A DNA stretch of 64,000 nt from Paenibacillus mucilaginosus 3016 (lineage in GTDB: Bacteria > Bacillota > Bacilli > Paenibacillales > NBRC-103111). The stretch covers positions 5,784,001 through 5,848,000 of the forward strand of contig NC_016935.1 in the NCBI RefSeq assembly GCF_000250655.1, in the 5' to 3' direction. The notes under the pieces are model-generated. The model was not told where the DNA came from and ran no database searches. It saw nothing but the letters and a program-made list of their open reading frames with translations. The position numbers were made by a program, and so were the translations under genes. Positions 17,897 through 26,893 of the stretch are shown in pieces. The stretch's first letter is position 1. Every line of letters starts with the position of its first letter.

Positions 17897-19069
17897 TTAC
17901 CGCAGTGCTTCCTCCAGATCAGCAATCAGCTCTTCGGGAGGCTCGAGGCCGACAGCAAGCCGGATCAGCCCCGGAGACAGCCTTTCCTGCTCCAATGCCT
18001 TCAGGTTGTAGCCGTAATTCGGAGACACGACCTGGCTCTGGTACCCGCCCCACGAGGGGGCGATCTCAAACCGTTTCATCCGGTTGATCACCTCCGCCAC
18101 CCGCTCGAACCGGGCATCCTTCAGCTCGATGCTGAACACGCCGGAATAGCCCTTGAGCACCCGTGTTCCCAGCTCATAGTCAGGGTGCGAGGGCAGCCCC
18201 GGGTGATTGACGCGGGCTATCAACGGATGGCCTTCAAGTGCCCGTGCGACGGCAAGTCCGCCCTCTTGGTGCCCCTTCATCCGCAGCGGCAGCGTACGCA
18301 GTCCGCGGCTCAGCAGCCAAGCCTCGAAGGGCGCCAGCGCCGCCCCAAACAGCTCAAATTCCTTGGAGAACATCTTCTTCAAGTCCGCCTGCGAACCGAT
18401 CACGGCTCCCGCGAGCAGGTCGTTATGCCCGCCCAGGTATTTGGAGGCGGCTTCAATGACGAGATCCACGCCATGCTCGAGCGGCTTCTGGAACAACGGC
18501 GTGGCCCAGGTATTGTCGATCAGGGTGCGCAGTCCGCGGCTCCGCGCCAGCCGAACGACTTCCGGCACATCCGTCAGCCGGAAGGTCATGGAGCACGGAC
18601 TCTCCATGTAGATGACCTTCGTGTGCTCCTGCAGCGCCTGCTCAATCTCCCGGATGGAACAGCCTGCCGTCACCGTGTGCGAGACGCCCCATTTGGCGAG
18701 GTGCTTCAGCAGCGCCGCCGTCGATTCGTACACCTGCCCGACGGCGACGACATGGTCCCCTGCAGCCAGAGAGGACAGCAGGGCCGCCGTGATCGCCGCC
18801 ATGCCGGAGCTGAAGCATTTGCAAGCTTCGCCCCCCGCCAGCTCCGCAAGCTTCCGTTCGGCCAGTTCCACCGTGGGGTTGGTCCCCCGCCAATAAACAT
18901 ACTGCTCCTGATCGCGCCGCTCCGCCTCCGCATAAGCCTCAAAGGTGTCATATGCGAATGGGGCGGTTTGATAGATGGGCGGTACGGCCGCATGCCCGAA
19001 GGCTTCCTGTTCATCGCCCCCGTGCAGGAGCGTCTGCCGGTCGTCCTGCGGCACTCCCTCCGAAACCAA
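17897..19069 (-). CDS. Cys/Met metabolism PLP-dependent enzyme (cystathionine gamma-synthase/lyase type)
   Basis: The 390-residue product is a fold-type I PLP enzyme. Landmarks are YWRGTNPTVELAERKLAELAGGE near residue 60, the cofactor ring-stacking GQVYEST, the aspartate in LIDNTWATPLF, and the Schiff-base lysine in EAASKYLGGHNDLLAGAV. Family members catalyse gamma-replacement or elimination on homoserine esters, cystathionine or methionine; the reaction cannot be assigned from sequence alone. The TTG start at 19069 has GAGGAGAG seven bases upstream. No SAM riboswitch or T-box is visible in the 350 bases upstream. It appears to be a single gene with its own terminator. Confidence 0.9.
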   Translation of the reverse strand: MVSEGVPQDDRQTLLHGGDEQEAFGHAAVPPIYQTAPFAYDTFEAYAEAERRDQEQYVYWRGTNPTVELAERKLAELAGGEACKCFSSGMAAITAALLSSLAAGDHVVAVGQVYESTAALLKHLAKWGVSHTVTAGCSIREIEQALQEHTKVIYMESPCSMTFRLTDVPEVVRLARSRGLRTLIDNTWATPLFQKPLEHGVDLVIEAASKYLGGHNDLLAGAVIGSQADLKKMFSKEFELFGAALAPFEAWLLSRGLRTLPLRMKGHQEGGLAVARALEGHPLIARVNHPGLPSHPDYELGTRVLKGYSGVFSIELKDARFERVAEVINRMKRFEIAPSWGGYQSQVVSPNYGYNLKALEQERLSPGLIRLAVGLEPPEELIADLEEALR

Positions 19070-19256
19070 ATCGCTCTCCTCCTCGATTCATCAGCCGATC
19101 CGCCGGCCAGCCTCAGCCTGCCCTGCCAATGCTTTCTTTGCCACTCAGTTTCTGCCTCCGAAGCCGGATCTATGCAGTGCAATCCAGCCGGAGGCCTTCC
19201 TTCCTGAGAGCGGCATATCTGACTGACATAATGCTCGGACTCGCTCAATTCAGCCC

Positions 19257-19331
19257 TTAATCCAATACCAACTTCGTCCATTCGGCTCTTGATGGTGGGG
19301 AGGAGGCGGAATCCATGGGATTGAAAGCCAT
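19257..19331 (-). CDS. Possible 24-residue peptide upstream of the PLP enzyme
   Basis: An ATG at 19331 follows AGGAGGAGAGATTGTG, a very strong ribosome site at good spacing, and reads 24 codons to TAA (MAFNPMDSASSPPSRAEWTK...). The peptide has no recognisable motif. It lies about 190 bases upstream of the PLP enzyme on the same strand and could be a small protein or a leader peptide; it could also be chance. The rest of 19070-19421 shows no other feature beyond the terminator at its right end. Confidence 0.3.
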   Translation of the reverse strand: MAFNPMDSASSPPSRAEWTKLVLD

Positions 19332-19374
19332 CACAATCTCTCCTCCTATGAGAGCCTGCACCGGCCGAAGCAGC

Positions 19375-19403
19375 AAAAAAAAGAACGCCCGGCTCCCCGG
19401 ACG
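19375..19403 (-). terminator. Rho-independent terminator after the deoxynucleoside kinase
   Basis: CGTCCGG and CCGGGCG (minus strand) form a hairpin with a four-base loop at 19386-19403, followed by eight T residues (19375-19382). It lies 19 bases past the stop. Confidence 0.75.
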
Positions 19404-19421
19404 CTCCCTCCCTTTCCCTGC

Positions 19422-20078
19422 TTACACAATGCACATTTGATCCAGCTTCGCTTTGATCTCATTCACTACCCGCTCGGCATCCTCCGGACGGTTGACGACA
19501 TCGGTGCGGTCCATGTCGATAACAAGCACGTCCGAGGCCTTGTAATGGTTCATGACCCAGTCGTCGTAGCCGGACCACAGCAGCCGGTAATACTCCACGA
19601 GTGACGCATCCTGCTCGAAGCTGCGGCCGCGCAGGCCGATCCGGTACATGACCGTTTCAAACGACGCCTTGAGGTAGACCATCAGGTCCGGCGCCTTCTT
19701 CGGCAGCTCAGCAAGCTCCGCCATCATGTTGTCCGCGAGCCCCTCGTACACCTCAAACTCCAGCGGCGAGATGCGGCCGAGCTCCAGATTCACTTTGGCA
19801 AAATACCAGTCTTCATAAATACTGCGGTCCAGTACGTTACGGTTATGTATAAGTGCAGCCTTAATCGCCTTAAATCGCGTATTTAAAAAATGAAGCTGAA
19901 GAAGGAACGGATACCGCTTCTTCTCGATTTCCTCGGGCGACGACGTGTAGAACAGCGGCAGAATCGGATTGTCGTCCACGCTTTCAAAAAATACGTCAGA
20001 CCCCAAAGCCTCTCCGAGCAGCGTGGCTACCGATGTCTTCCCCAGGCCGATCATTCCCCCAACCACAATCACAGACAT
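19422..20078 (-). CDS. Deoxynucleoside kinase (dGK/dCK family)
   Basis: The 218-residue product starts with a P-loop GGMIGLGKTSVATLL and contains the family DRS motif in NVLDRSIYEDWYFAK and a lid-like arginine segment RIGLRGRSFEQD. Such enzymes phosphorylate deoxyguanosine, deoxyadenosine or deoxycytidine to the monophosphate for nucleotide salvage, in the cytoplasm. B. subtilis has adjacent dgk and dck; here only one copy is present, so substrate specificity is open. The length matches the family (about 210-220). It is a single gene with its own terminator. Confidence 0.9.
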   Translation of the reverse strand: MSVIVVGGMIGLGKTSVATLLGEALGSDVFFESVDDNPILPLFYTSSPEEIEKKRYPFLLQLHFLNTRFKAIKAALIHNRNVLDRSIYEDWYFAKVNLELGRISPLEFEVYEGLADNMMAELAELPKKAPDLMVYLKASFETVMYRIGLRGRSFEQDASLVEYYRLLWSGYDDWVMNHYKASDVLVIDMDRTDVVNRPEDAERVVNEIKAKLDQMCIV

Positions 20079-20205
20079 ATTTCCCCTTTCCCCTTTTACC
20101 CAGTTCGCGCCCCGGCCGGATCTTCCCTGCCCGGAGCTTCCCTATTATAGCAGGGAATGCGCCGGGACGGGAGTCCTTTCTTTTGCCAAAACGCCGAACG
20201 CTCCG

Positions 20206-20430
20206 CTACAGTGCCTTCAGTCCCGGAAAGCGTGCTTCCAGCGCCCCGAGCGCCTCCGCATACGTATCCCGCAGCTCCGTGATCGTGATGAGCTCCGGCG
20301 TATTCTGCTTCTCCTCTTCGGTATGCTGCTGCAGCACCCCGTTCAGCCCTTCGAGATTAAAGCGCAGGTCCTTATGGGTCATCTGCATCTTCTCCAGCAC
20401 GACCCCGATCAAGTTCTGATAGGCTTCCAC
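20206..20430 (-). CDS. Small hypothetical protein, helical
   Basis: The 74-residue product starts at a GTG at 20430 (MEAYQNLIGVVLEKMQ) with GGGAGG upstream. It is polar and helical (DLRFNLEGLNGVLQQHTEEEKQ) with no membrane segment. A longer frame to 20517 adds a non-conserved-looking tail and no better ribosome site. I do not recognise a family. Confidence 0.6.
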   Translation of the reverse strand: MEAYQNLIGVVLEKMQMTHKDLRFNLEGLNGVLQQHTEEEKQNTPELITITELRDTYAEALGALEARFPGLKAL

Positions 20431-20585
20431 CGTACCTCGCCTCCCTTTCCGCCTTATGATACACGATCCCCCTGCCTCGAGCCAATATCGCAGCACGCCC
20501 GCAGTGTTCCCCTCCATCCATCCGCGTCTCCCCCTCGCTCACCCGGCATGTAGGAAAGGACGAAGCCCCCGACAGCCGGCACAGC

Positions 20586-20616
20586 AAAAAGCGGCCGGAC
20601 TATCTCCGGCCGCTTT
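20586..20616 (-). terminator. Rho-independent terminator after the GGDEF-EAL gene
   Basis: A perfect stem GCGGCCGGA/TCCGGCCGC (20591-20599 and 20605-20613) with a five-base loop is followed on the minus strand by TTTTTG. It lies 55 bases past the stop at 20671. Confidence 0.8.
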
Positions 20617-20670
20617 CCCCCACTGCATACAGCACCCGGCATCCCGGAACTGCCGCTCTCATCTTACACC

Positions 20671-23523
20671 TTACGTCTGCGCACCGCGCGGGTCCAGGAA
20701 CTTCGCCTGGAACTCGGAGGCAGGCACCGGCTTGCCGTAATAGTAGCCCTGCGCTGCGGCACAGCCGAGCGAGCGCAGGAATTCCGCCTCCTCCGCGGTC
20801 TCGACACCCTCCGCGGTGCATTGGAGCCCCATGCTCTCCGACATCGCGAGCACGGTATGGACAATCACCTGGTTCGCGCTTGTGCTGAACATCTCGCTGA
20901 CGAACGAGCGGTCGATCTTCAGGCGCTGCACGGGCAGCCGGCTGAGGTAGCTCAGCGAGGAGTAGCCGGTGCCGAAGTCGTCGATCGCGATCTGCACGCC
21001 GAGCGAGCTCAGCGCGGTCAGCACGCCGACCGCCTTCTCGACGTTATCCATCACAACGCTCTCGGTGATCTCCAGCTCGAGCAGGTGCGGCGGGAACTTC
21101 GTCTCCTGCAGCGTGCGCCGCACGAATTCGGCGAACGCATCGTACTGAAGCTGTTTGCTCGAGACATTGACCGCGACCCGCAGCCCCTCGTGCCCCTCGT
21201 CCAGCCAGGCCCGGCCCTGCCGGCAGGCTTCGTACAGCATCTGCCGGCCGAGCCCCACGATCAGGCCCGTCTCCTCGGCGACCGGAATGAACTCGCCCGG
21301 CGGCACCAGGCCTCGCTCCGGATGGTTCCACCGCGCCAGCGCCTCGGCCCCGGTCACCCGGCCGCTCGCCAAATGAATCTGCGGCTGGTAGAAGACCGTG
21401 AACTCGCCGCTCTCGAGGCCCTTGGAGATCTGGGTCTCGAGCGACAGGCGTTCGAGCGAGTTGCCCTGGATCATGTCCGAGTACACGGTGAACTGTCCGC
21501 GGCCGCGGCTCTTCGAGGTATACATCGCATACTCCGCATGCTTGAACAGGGCCAGCTCGTCCAGGCCGTGCTGCGGATAAGCGGCAATCCCGACCGAGGC
21601 CGTGAATCGGAACTCGATCGCATCCACCGCGAACGGGGTGTCGAGCGAAGCGACGATCCGTTTGGCCGCAGCGGTCAGCTGGTAATTCTCGCTGTATTCC
21701 ATCGCGATGGCGAATTCGTCCCCGCTGAGCCGCGCGAGGCAGATGACCTCTTCCTGCCCCAGGATCATGCGCAGCCTTTCACTGACCTTCTTGATAATGT
21801 CATCGCCCCGCTCGGGTCCGAACGAATCGTTGATCATCTTGAAGCGGTCGAGATCGACGAGCAGCACGGCCAGCTTGCCGTGCCCGCCCTGGGCTCCCGT
21901 CAGCCACTCGCGGACCTTCCGCATGAATTGGCGCCGGTTCGGCAGCCCGGTCAGCTCGTCGAAGTAAGCGAGCTCGTTCATCTGCTCGAGCATCAGCTTC
22001 CGCTCCGTGATGTTCTGCACCATCCCGTAGACGCCGACCACTTCGCCGTTGACCTTGATCGGGATTTTGACCTCCCGCAGGTACAGCTTGCTGCCGTGGA
22101 CATCGATGACCGACAGCTCGAAGTGCTGCGGTTCCCCTTCCTTGGACCGGAGGAAAATCTCCCAGATCCGCTCCCTCTCCTCCGGGGTCACCAGCATGAG
22201 AAAGGAAGACCCGAGCAGCTGCTCCGGGCGGTAGCCGAGGAACGCACACGCCGGGTTAAAGGCGGTGAACCGCCCCTCCAGATCGAGCGCATACACCGGG
22301 TCCGGGCTGTGATCGAACAGCGACTGGAACCGCTGCTCGTGCTCGGCGTACCGCTGCTTCATCGCGAGCTCTTCGGTCAGATCCCGGAAGAGGCAGAGGA
22401 AGCGCACGACCTCTCCGCGCCTGCCGCCACGCAGCGGGATGACCGCTGCCTGTACCTGGATGCGCCGGCCTCCCGGCAGCATCAGCTCGGAGTCGAACTT
22501 CTCCTCCCGGCCGGTGCGCCGCACGGCGTCCACACGGTCCATGAAGCCGCCCCGGCCCTCCTTGGGGAGCAGCTCGGTCAGCGACTGGATCCCGGGAGGG
22601 AACAGCCCCTCCGCCAGAGCCGGAAGCTCCTCGTGCAGCACCTCGAGATCCCGGTCTGTCACGAAGGCATATTCCGTCATACCGGTCGCCATCCGGGAAG
22701 CCAGCTCAAGCCCGGCGCCCTGCTTAGCCGTCGCAATCTCCTGGATGACGGCCAGCCGGTCGGCCAGCAGCGGAAGATCTCCTTCGTGCATACCGGCAGA
22801 CGGCGTCTCCGCACCGCTCTGCCGGATGTAGGCCAAGGCGGCTTCATTCATGCCCCGGACCCGCTCCGACCAGCGGCTCACCCTTGCGCTGACCGGAATG
22901 ACGATCAGCAGAATCGTGGATACTAGCAGGGCAAGCAAAATATTTAAATTTTTCTGCGTTTCCTTCTTCAGGTCTTCCGCATGTTCCTCCCGGATCACCT
23001 TCATCAGCCGGATCGCATCTTCCGCCTGGACCCGGATCGCCTGAAAACTGTTGTTCTCGCTGAGCAGCTCCGGCTTGGATACCGCCGCCCCTTTGCGGAA
23101 CCGGTCAATCTGGGCGAAGGCGTATTCGCTGTGCCACGTCTCCGCGGCACGGATCAGATCATGGACCTCTTTATGGACCTCTGGATGATGGTCTTCATAT
23201 TCATAGAGCTCCTGAAGCTCCTTCGACAGCCGCTCAAACTCCCGCGAGCCTCTCTCATAGGTTTCGAGATACACCGGATCCCGGGTCAGCAGATAGCCGC
23301 GCTGCCCGCTCTCCTGGGTAATCAGGGCGGAGTAGAGCTGCTGAACCATGAATTCAGCCTGGCGGTCGATCCGGTCCTTGCGGACCACGAGTGCCGAGTC
23401 ACTCCACACCGCGGCATAGAAGAGCCCGAAAGCCGTCAAGACCAGCGCCGATACGAGACCGAGATCCACCGCAAGCGAGCGGCCCAAGTTCCGGCTCCTC
23501 CACCTCATCACCTTTTGGAGCAT
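20671..23523 (-). CDS. Membrane CHASE3-PAS-GGDEF-EAL c-di-GMP signalling protein
   Basis: The 950-residue product has a membrane segment at about 18-38, an extracellular CHASE3 sensor (about 40-190, with LITQESGQRGYLLTRD), a second membrane segment near 193-213, PAS domains at about 270-375 and 385-500, then GGDEF (about 515-680) and EAL (about 690-940). The cyclase motif reads SGDEF, still compatible with activity, and the RxxD inhibitory site in front of it is absent (EEVICLARLSGDEF). The EAL side looks intact: GAEALARW, ELEITESVV, IDDFGTGYSS and KIDRSFV. The protein could both make and break cyclic di-GMP. It is a single gene on the minus strand with its own terminator. Confidence 0.93.
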   Translation of the reverse strand: MLQKVMRWRSRNLGRSLAVDLGLVSALVLTAFGLFYAAVWSDSALVVRKDRIDRQAEFMVQQLYSALITQESGQRGYLLTRDPVYLETYERGSREFERLSKELQELYEYEDHHPEVHKEVHDLIRAAETWHSEYAFAQIDRFRKGAAVSKPELLSENNSFQAIRVQAEDAIRLMKVIREEHAEDLKKETQKNLNILLALLVSTILLIVIPVSARVSRWSERVRGMNEAALAYIRQSGAETPSAGMHEGDLPLLADRLAVIQEIATAKQGAGLELASRMATGMTEYAFVTDRDLEVLHEELPALAEGLFPPGIQSLTELLPKEGRGGFMDRVDAVRRTGREEKFDSELMLPGGRRIQVQAAVIPLRGGRRGEVVRFLCLFRDLTEELAMKQRYAEHEQRFQSLFDHSPDPVYALDLEGRFTAFNPACAFLGYRPEQLLGSSFLMLVTPEERERIWEIFLRSKEGEPQHFELSVIDVHGSKLYLREVKIPIKVNGEVVGVYGMVQNITERKLMLEQMNELAYFDELTGLPNRRQFMRKVREWLTGAQGGHGKLAVLLVDLDRFKMINDSFGPERGDDIIKKVSERLRMILGQEEVICLARLSGDEFAIAMEYSENYQLTAAAKRIVASLDTPFAVDAIEFRFTASVGIAAYPQHGLDELALFKHAEYAMYTSKSRGRGQFTVYSDMIQGNSLERLSLETQISKGLESGEFTVFYQPQIHLASGRVTGAEALARWNHPERGLVPPGEFIPVAEETGLIVGLGRQMLYEACRQGRAWLDEGHEGLRVAVNVSSKQLQYDAFAEFVRRTLQETKFPPHLLELEITESVVMDNVEKAVGVLTALSSLGVQIAIDDFGTGYSSLSYLSRLPVQRLKIDRSFVSEMFSTSANQVIVHTVLAMSESMGLQCTAEGVETAEEAEFLRSLGCAAAQGYYYGKPVPASEFQAKFLDPRGAQT

Positions 23524-23611
23524 CGGCTCTCCTCCTTCCCAACGCCGCTCCTATATCTGGATCCTTATTCCATGCCTCCCAAACCGCAAGCAAAAAAACG
23601 GTTATCGCGCC

Positions 23612-23647
23612 AAAATAAAAAGATCCCCATAGTTAATATCGGGGATC
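23612..23647 (-). terminator. Terminator overlapping the isochorismatase 3' end
   Basis: GATCCCC (23622-23628) pairs with GGGGATC (23641-23647). The minus strand continues as TTTTTATTTT. The hairpin includes the last bases of the coding region. Confidence 0.7.
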
Positions 23648-24187
23648 AGGTACAAGAACATTATGCCGGGTCCGAATTTCTTTCGGGAGCGGCCTGCTCC
23701 AGGATATATTCAATGCCGGGTAAGCCACGGTATGCCGGAAGCGGTACGTATCGGTCACCGCCTCCGTATGGTCGCTGAGCAGTCCGTGCTGCAGTACCGC
23801 GGCCCGCCACCCGCGCTCCAGCGCGCCCTGGTAAGTGAACAGAACGCAGTGCTCTGCGGCGAACCCGCAGACGATTACCAGTCCCGCTTCCTGCTCCTGC
23901 AGCAGCTCGGCAAGCCGGGTTTCCCAGAACGCATTCGAATGGGTTTTCTCCAGGTGAAAATCCCCCTCCTCGACACGAATTTCGGGGATCACCGCCAGAG
24001 CTTCCGGACTCCAAGACTCCGCCTCTTCCACGTCGCGGATATGGATCACAGGGTGTCCCCCGGCCCGGAGCAGGCCCGCCGTATGATGAATGACCTCGCA
24101 GGCACGATTCAGGTACGGCCCCTTCCTCAGATGTCCGACGAACCCTTCCTGCATATCGATAATGCACAGTGCCAGCTTCACATGCAT
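23633..24187 (-). CDS. Isochorismatase-family cysteine hydrolase
   Basis: The 184-residue product has the complete catalytic set of the family: the aspartate in ALCIIDMQ (residue 11), the lysine in HLEKTHSNAF and the cysteine in GFAAEHCV. The fold hydrolyses amides such as nicotinamide or N-carbamoyl compounds, or isochorismate in siderophore synthesis; none is indicated by the neighbours. A second member lies at 37877-38434 and is not closely similar. The gene stands alone between the GGDEF-EAL gene and the divergent oligopeptide-binding gene. Confidence 0.88.
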   Translation of the reverse strand: MHVKLALCIIDMQEGFVGHLRKGPYLNRACEVIHHTAGLLRAGGHPVIHIRDVEEAESWSPEALAVIPEIRVEEGDFHLEKTHSNAFWETRLAELLQEQEAGLVIVCGFAAEHCVLFTYQGALERGWRAAVLQHGLLSDHTEAVTDTYRFRHTVAYPALNISWSRPLPKEIRTRHNVLVPDPRY

Positions 24188-24521
24188 CCCTCCGTTTTTT
24201 TCTCCAGTATACCGGAAAGGGAAACCGGCGTACGAGGCCCGGTATCGCTATAATCGTTTTTTCGTTTACCCGGGGTAAGTTTTAAACGCCAACAAAAGCG
24301 ATCCCCGCTTGTCACCCCTTCCAAATCTTGTATTCTTCTATTGAACGGGGCACCCGAATGTGGTAGTTTTAATAAATAATTCACATTGAGTTTTTTCCTT
24401 CTGCGCCTGATTCTCTCTTTCCTTCCATTTCCTTGTAGATTCTGCATGTGTAAGGGGTCCGGATCAACGGACGGTCCATCGATCGTTCTTGATTGTATAA
24501 AACATGTGAAGGAGCGAATCT
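24188..24521. other. Divergent intergenic region
   Basis: This 334-base stretch separates the isochorismatase and oligopeptide-binding genes and must hold both promoters. It is AT-rich around 24370-24390. I see no clear -35/-10 pair, riboswitch or gene. Confidence 0.4.
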
Positions 24522-26198
24522 ATGAACCTGCGTAAATGGCTCTCCACCACGGTTGTACTTACCCTGGCCTGCGGGCTGGCCGCCGGCTGTACCAGCGGCG
24601 GAAGCGGAAGTACAACGAACGAAACGGCCACTCCAGAGGGGAAAGAGACTGCGGCACCCAAGCAGCAGATTACGGTCAACTACCGGGCAGAGCCCGGTGC
24701 GCTCGACGTCTCCAAGACGACCCAGATCGCGGCCTTCACCATCCTCGGTGCGGTCGGAGAAGGCTTGTACCGGCTCGATAAGAATAACAAGGCGCAGCCG
24801 GGCCTGGCCAAGGACATGCCGAAGATCTCCCCGGACGGTAAGACGTACACCATTACCCTCAAAGACAACCTGACGTACTCGGACGGCGTTCCCGTCAAGG
24901 CACAGGACTTCGTCTATTCCTACCAGCGCAGCGTGGACCCGGCCACCAAGGCCATCTATGCCTTCATGGTCGCCTGGGTCAAGGGCGGCACCGACGTCAT
25001 GAAAGCCAAAACTCCCGAAGAAGTCGAAGCCAAGAAAAAAGAAATGGGCGTCAAGGCGCTCGACGACAAAACGCTGGAGATTACGCTCGAACGGCCGATT
25101 CCCTTTTTCACCGAACAGCTCTCCTTCCTGAATTTCTTCCCTCAGCGCCAGGACATTATCGAGAAGTACAAAGAAAAGAACGGCGCCGATGCCGAATCCG
25201 TCATCGGAGCAGGTCCCTTCGTGCTCGAGAAGTGGGACCACGACCAGCAGCTCGTCCTCGTCAAGAACGACAAGTACTGGGACAAGGACAATGTGAAGCT
25301 TGAGCGGATCCAGCTCAACATCGTCAAGGATGAGAATACGGGGCTCAATCTGTTCCAGACGGGCGGCTCCGATCTGCAGACGATCACCGGCGATAATATC
25401 GGACTTTGGTCGGGCAAGCCCGAGTATGTGCTGCAGCCCGAGCTTTCCTCCTGGTTCATCAAGCTCAGCCAGAAGAACGTGCCGGGCTTCCAGAACAAGA
25501 AGATCCGCCAGGCGCTGGCGCTCAGCGTCGACAACAGCGCCTTCATCGAGACCGTCATGGGCAAAGGTCCTGTGCCCGCCACCGGCTTCGTTCCGTCCGG
25601 CACATCGGACGGCAACGGCGAAGAGTTCCGCAAGAAAGCCGGCAGCATCATGCCAAAGTTCGATCCGGATAAGGCCAAGCAGCTGCTGAAGGAAGGGCTG
25701 CAGGAAGCCGGTCTCACTCAGCTGCCGCAGTTCAAGCTCCAGGGCGACGACCACAATACCGGTCCCAAAGCGCTGGAGTTCCTCGTGGCCCAGTGGAAGC
25801 AGAATCTCGGCGTCGATGTCATCGCCGAGCCGCTGCCGCACAAGCTGCGCGTAGACAACGAGAACAACCACAAGTACCAGGCGTCGGTCTCGGGCTGGGG
25901 CGCGGATTACAACGATCCGATGACGTTCCTCGACATGTTCATCACGGGCTCCGATCTGAACGACGTCGACTGGTCGAACGCCGAGTACGACAAGCTGGCG
26001 AACGGAGCCATTGCCGAGCTCGACAAGGCGAAGCGCTCCGACCTGATGGTACAGGCCGAGAAGCTGCTTATCGAAGAGATGCCGATCGTGCCGAACTATT
26101 TCCGCGCCACGAGCTGGGTGAAGAATACGAAGATCCAGGACCTGCTCTTCCCGCCGTACGGCGTTGAGCTGGAATTCAAGTGGGCGTCGGTGAAATAG
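24522..26198 (+). CDS. Oligopeptide ABC transporter substrate-binding lipoprotein (OppA/DppE type)
   Basis: The 558-residue product has a lipoprotein signal, MNLRKWLSTTVVLTLACG followed by a lipobox LAAGC, so it should sit on the outer face of the membrane. The mature part is a family 5 solute-binding protein: ADGLYRLD-like EGLYRLDKNN, LTYSDGVPVKAQDFVYSYQR, and the late GWGADYNDPMTFLDMF are typical of OppA. It captures peptides and passes them to an Opp/Dpp permease, but no permease or ATPase genes are adjacent, so it is an orphan binding protein that must share a transporter. The ATG at 24522 follows GAAGGAGCGAATCT. A strong terminator follows. Confidence 0.93.
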   Translation: MNLRKWLSTTVVLTLACGLAAGCTSGGSGSTTNETATPEGKETAAPKQQITVNYRAEPGALDVSKTTQIAAFTILGAVGEGLYRLDKNNKAQPGLAKDMPKISPDGKTYTITLKDNLTYSDGVPVKAQDFVYSYQRSVDPATKAIYAFMVAWVKGGTDVMKAKTPEEVEAKKKEMGVKALDDKTLEITLERPIPFFTEQLSFLNFFPQRQDIIEKYKEKNGADAESVIGAGPFVLEKWDHDQQLVLVKNDKYWDKDNVKLERIQLNIVKDENTGLNLFQTGGSDLQTITGDNIGLWSGKPEYVLQPELSSWFIKLSQKNVPGFQNKKIRQALALSVDNSAFIETVMGKGPVPATGFVPSGTSDGNGEEFRKKAGSIMPKFDPDKAKQLLKEGLQEAGLTQLPQFKLQGDDHNTGPKALEFLVAQWKQNLGVDVIAEPLPHKLRVDNENNHKYQASVSGWGADYNDPMTFLDMFITGSDLNDVDWSNAEYDKLANGAIAELDKAKRSDLMVQAEKLLIEEMPIVPNYFRATSWVKNTKIQDLLFPPYGVELEFKWASVK

Positions 26199-26231
26199 CC
26201 CCCGGCCCCTTCCTTTGCGAAACATACGAGC

Positions 26232-26280
26232 AACGACACAAAGCCCCTGCTCTCTTCGGAGAAAGGGGCTTTGTGTCGTT
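26232..26280 (+). terminator. Strong hairpin terminator after the oppA-like gene
   Basis: A perfect 16-base stem is formed by 26232-26247 and 26265-26280, and the loop itself contains a stable CTC-TTCG-GAG cap. There is no long T-run, but position and strength support termination. Confidence 0.7.
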
Positions 26281-26401
26281 GCTGTCCGCCGCGCGGGAAC
26301 CGCGCCAAGAGGCTGGGCAGCCAAGTACCGCGTTCCCTCGATGGGAAGCGGGGTCCCAGAACTCTTCCCTGCTGCTCGGCCGCAGAAGGGCGGGAATGTG
26401 T

Positions 26402-26575
26402 TCAATGCCTGGTTCTGGTTTTTTTGGGGACCGAAGCCTTGAAGGCCACAATCTTGGGACGGGCCCATTTTCTTGGCGGACAATACCAGGAATCGGGCGA
26501 AGGACGTCCCGCCGACTCCGTAATCACGCTTCCGGTAAGAAATCGAAGCAGGTTCCAGTCCACATTTTTGAGCAT
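26402..26575 (-). CDS. Small basic protein of 57 residues, unknown
   Basis: An ATG at 26575 sits six bases after GGGGAG and reads 57 codons to TGA at 26402. The product begins MLKNVDWNLLRFLTGSVI and continues with a proline- and lysine-rich tail (PPRKWARPKIVAF, VPKKTRTRH). Net charge is strongly positive and there is no signal peptide. I do not recognise a family. Support is the ribosome site, codon-like composition and its position in an otherwise empty 700-base gap (26199-26893). Confidence 0.45.
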   Translation of the reverse strand: MLKNVDWNLLRFLTGSVITESAGRPSPDSWYCPPRKWARPKIVAFKASVPKKTRTRH

Positions 26576-26893
26576 GTTCATCTCCCCTGACTCTCAAGGT
26601 TTTCTTCCCTGAAAAATTCGTTCCTTTCCCATGTTTATGATGCGTCAGGATTGTCTAAGTACTGATGGGGGTAAAAGGCGGAGGAACTCGGATAACGGGA
26701 CAAATGCGGCTCGAAAATGAATAGCTTGACACGAATGCGAGAAAATATGGTAGGATAATGGAAACCCTTTCGGACAAAATTCCCAGTCTTGTGCCGAACT
26801 GTGTTGTAAGGCCGTCATTTCCAAGTCATCCATGCGAGACCAACCCACCATACATAATGCGGTTTATTCATTACTTAAGGAGGTTCCGTAACG

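Noticed and set aside
19070..19421. SAM riboswitch or T-box ahead of the Cys/Met PLP enzyme
   Set aside because: None of the conserved S-box or T-box elements is present on the minus strand.
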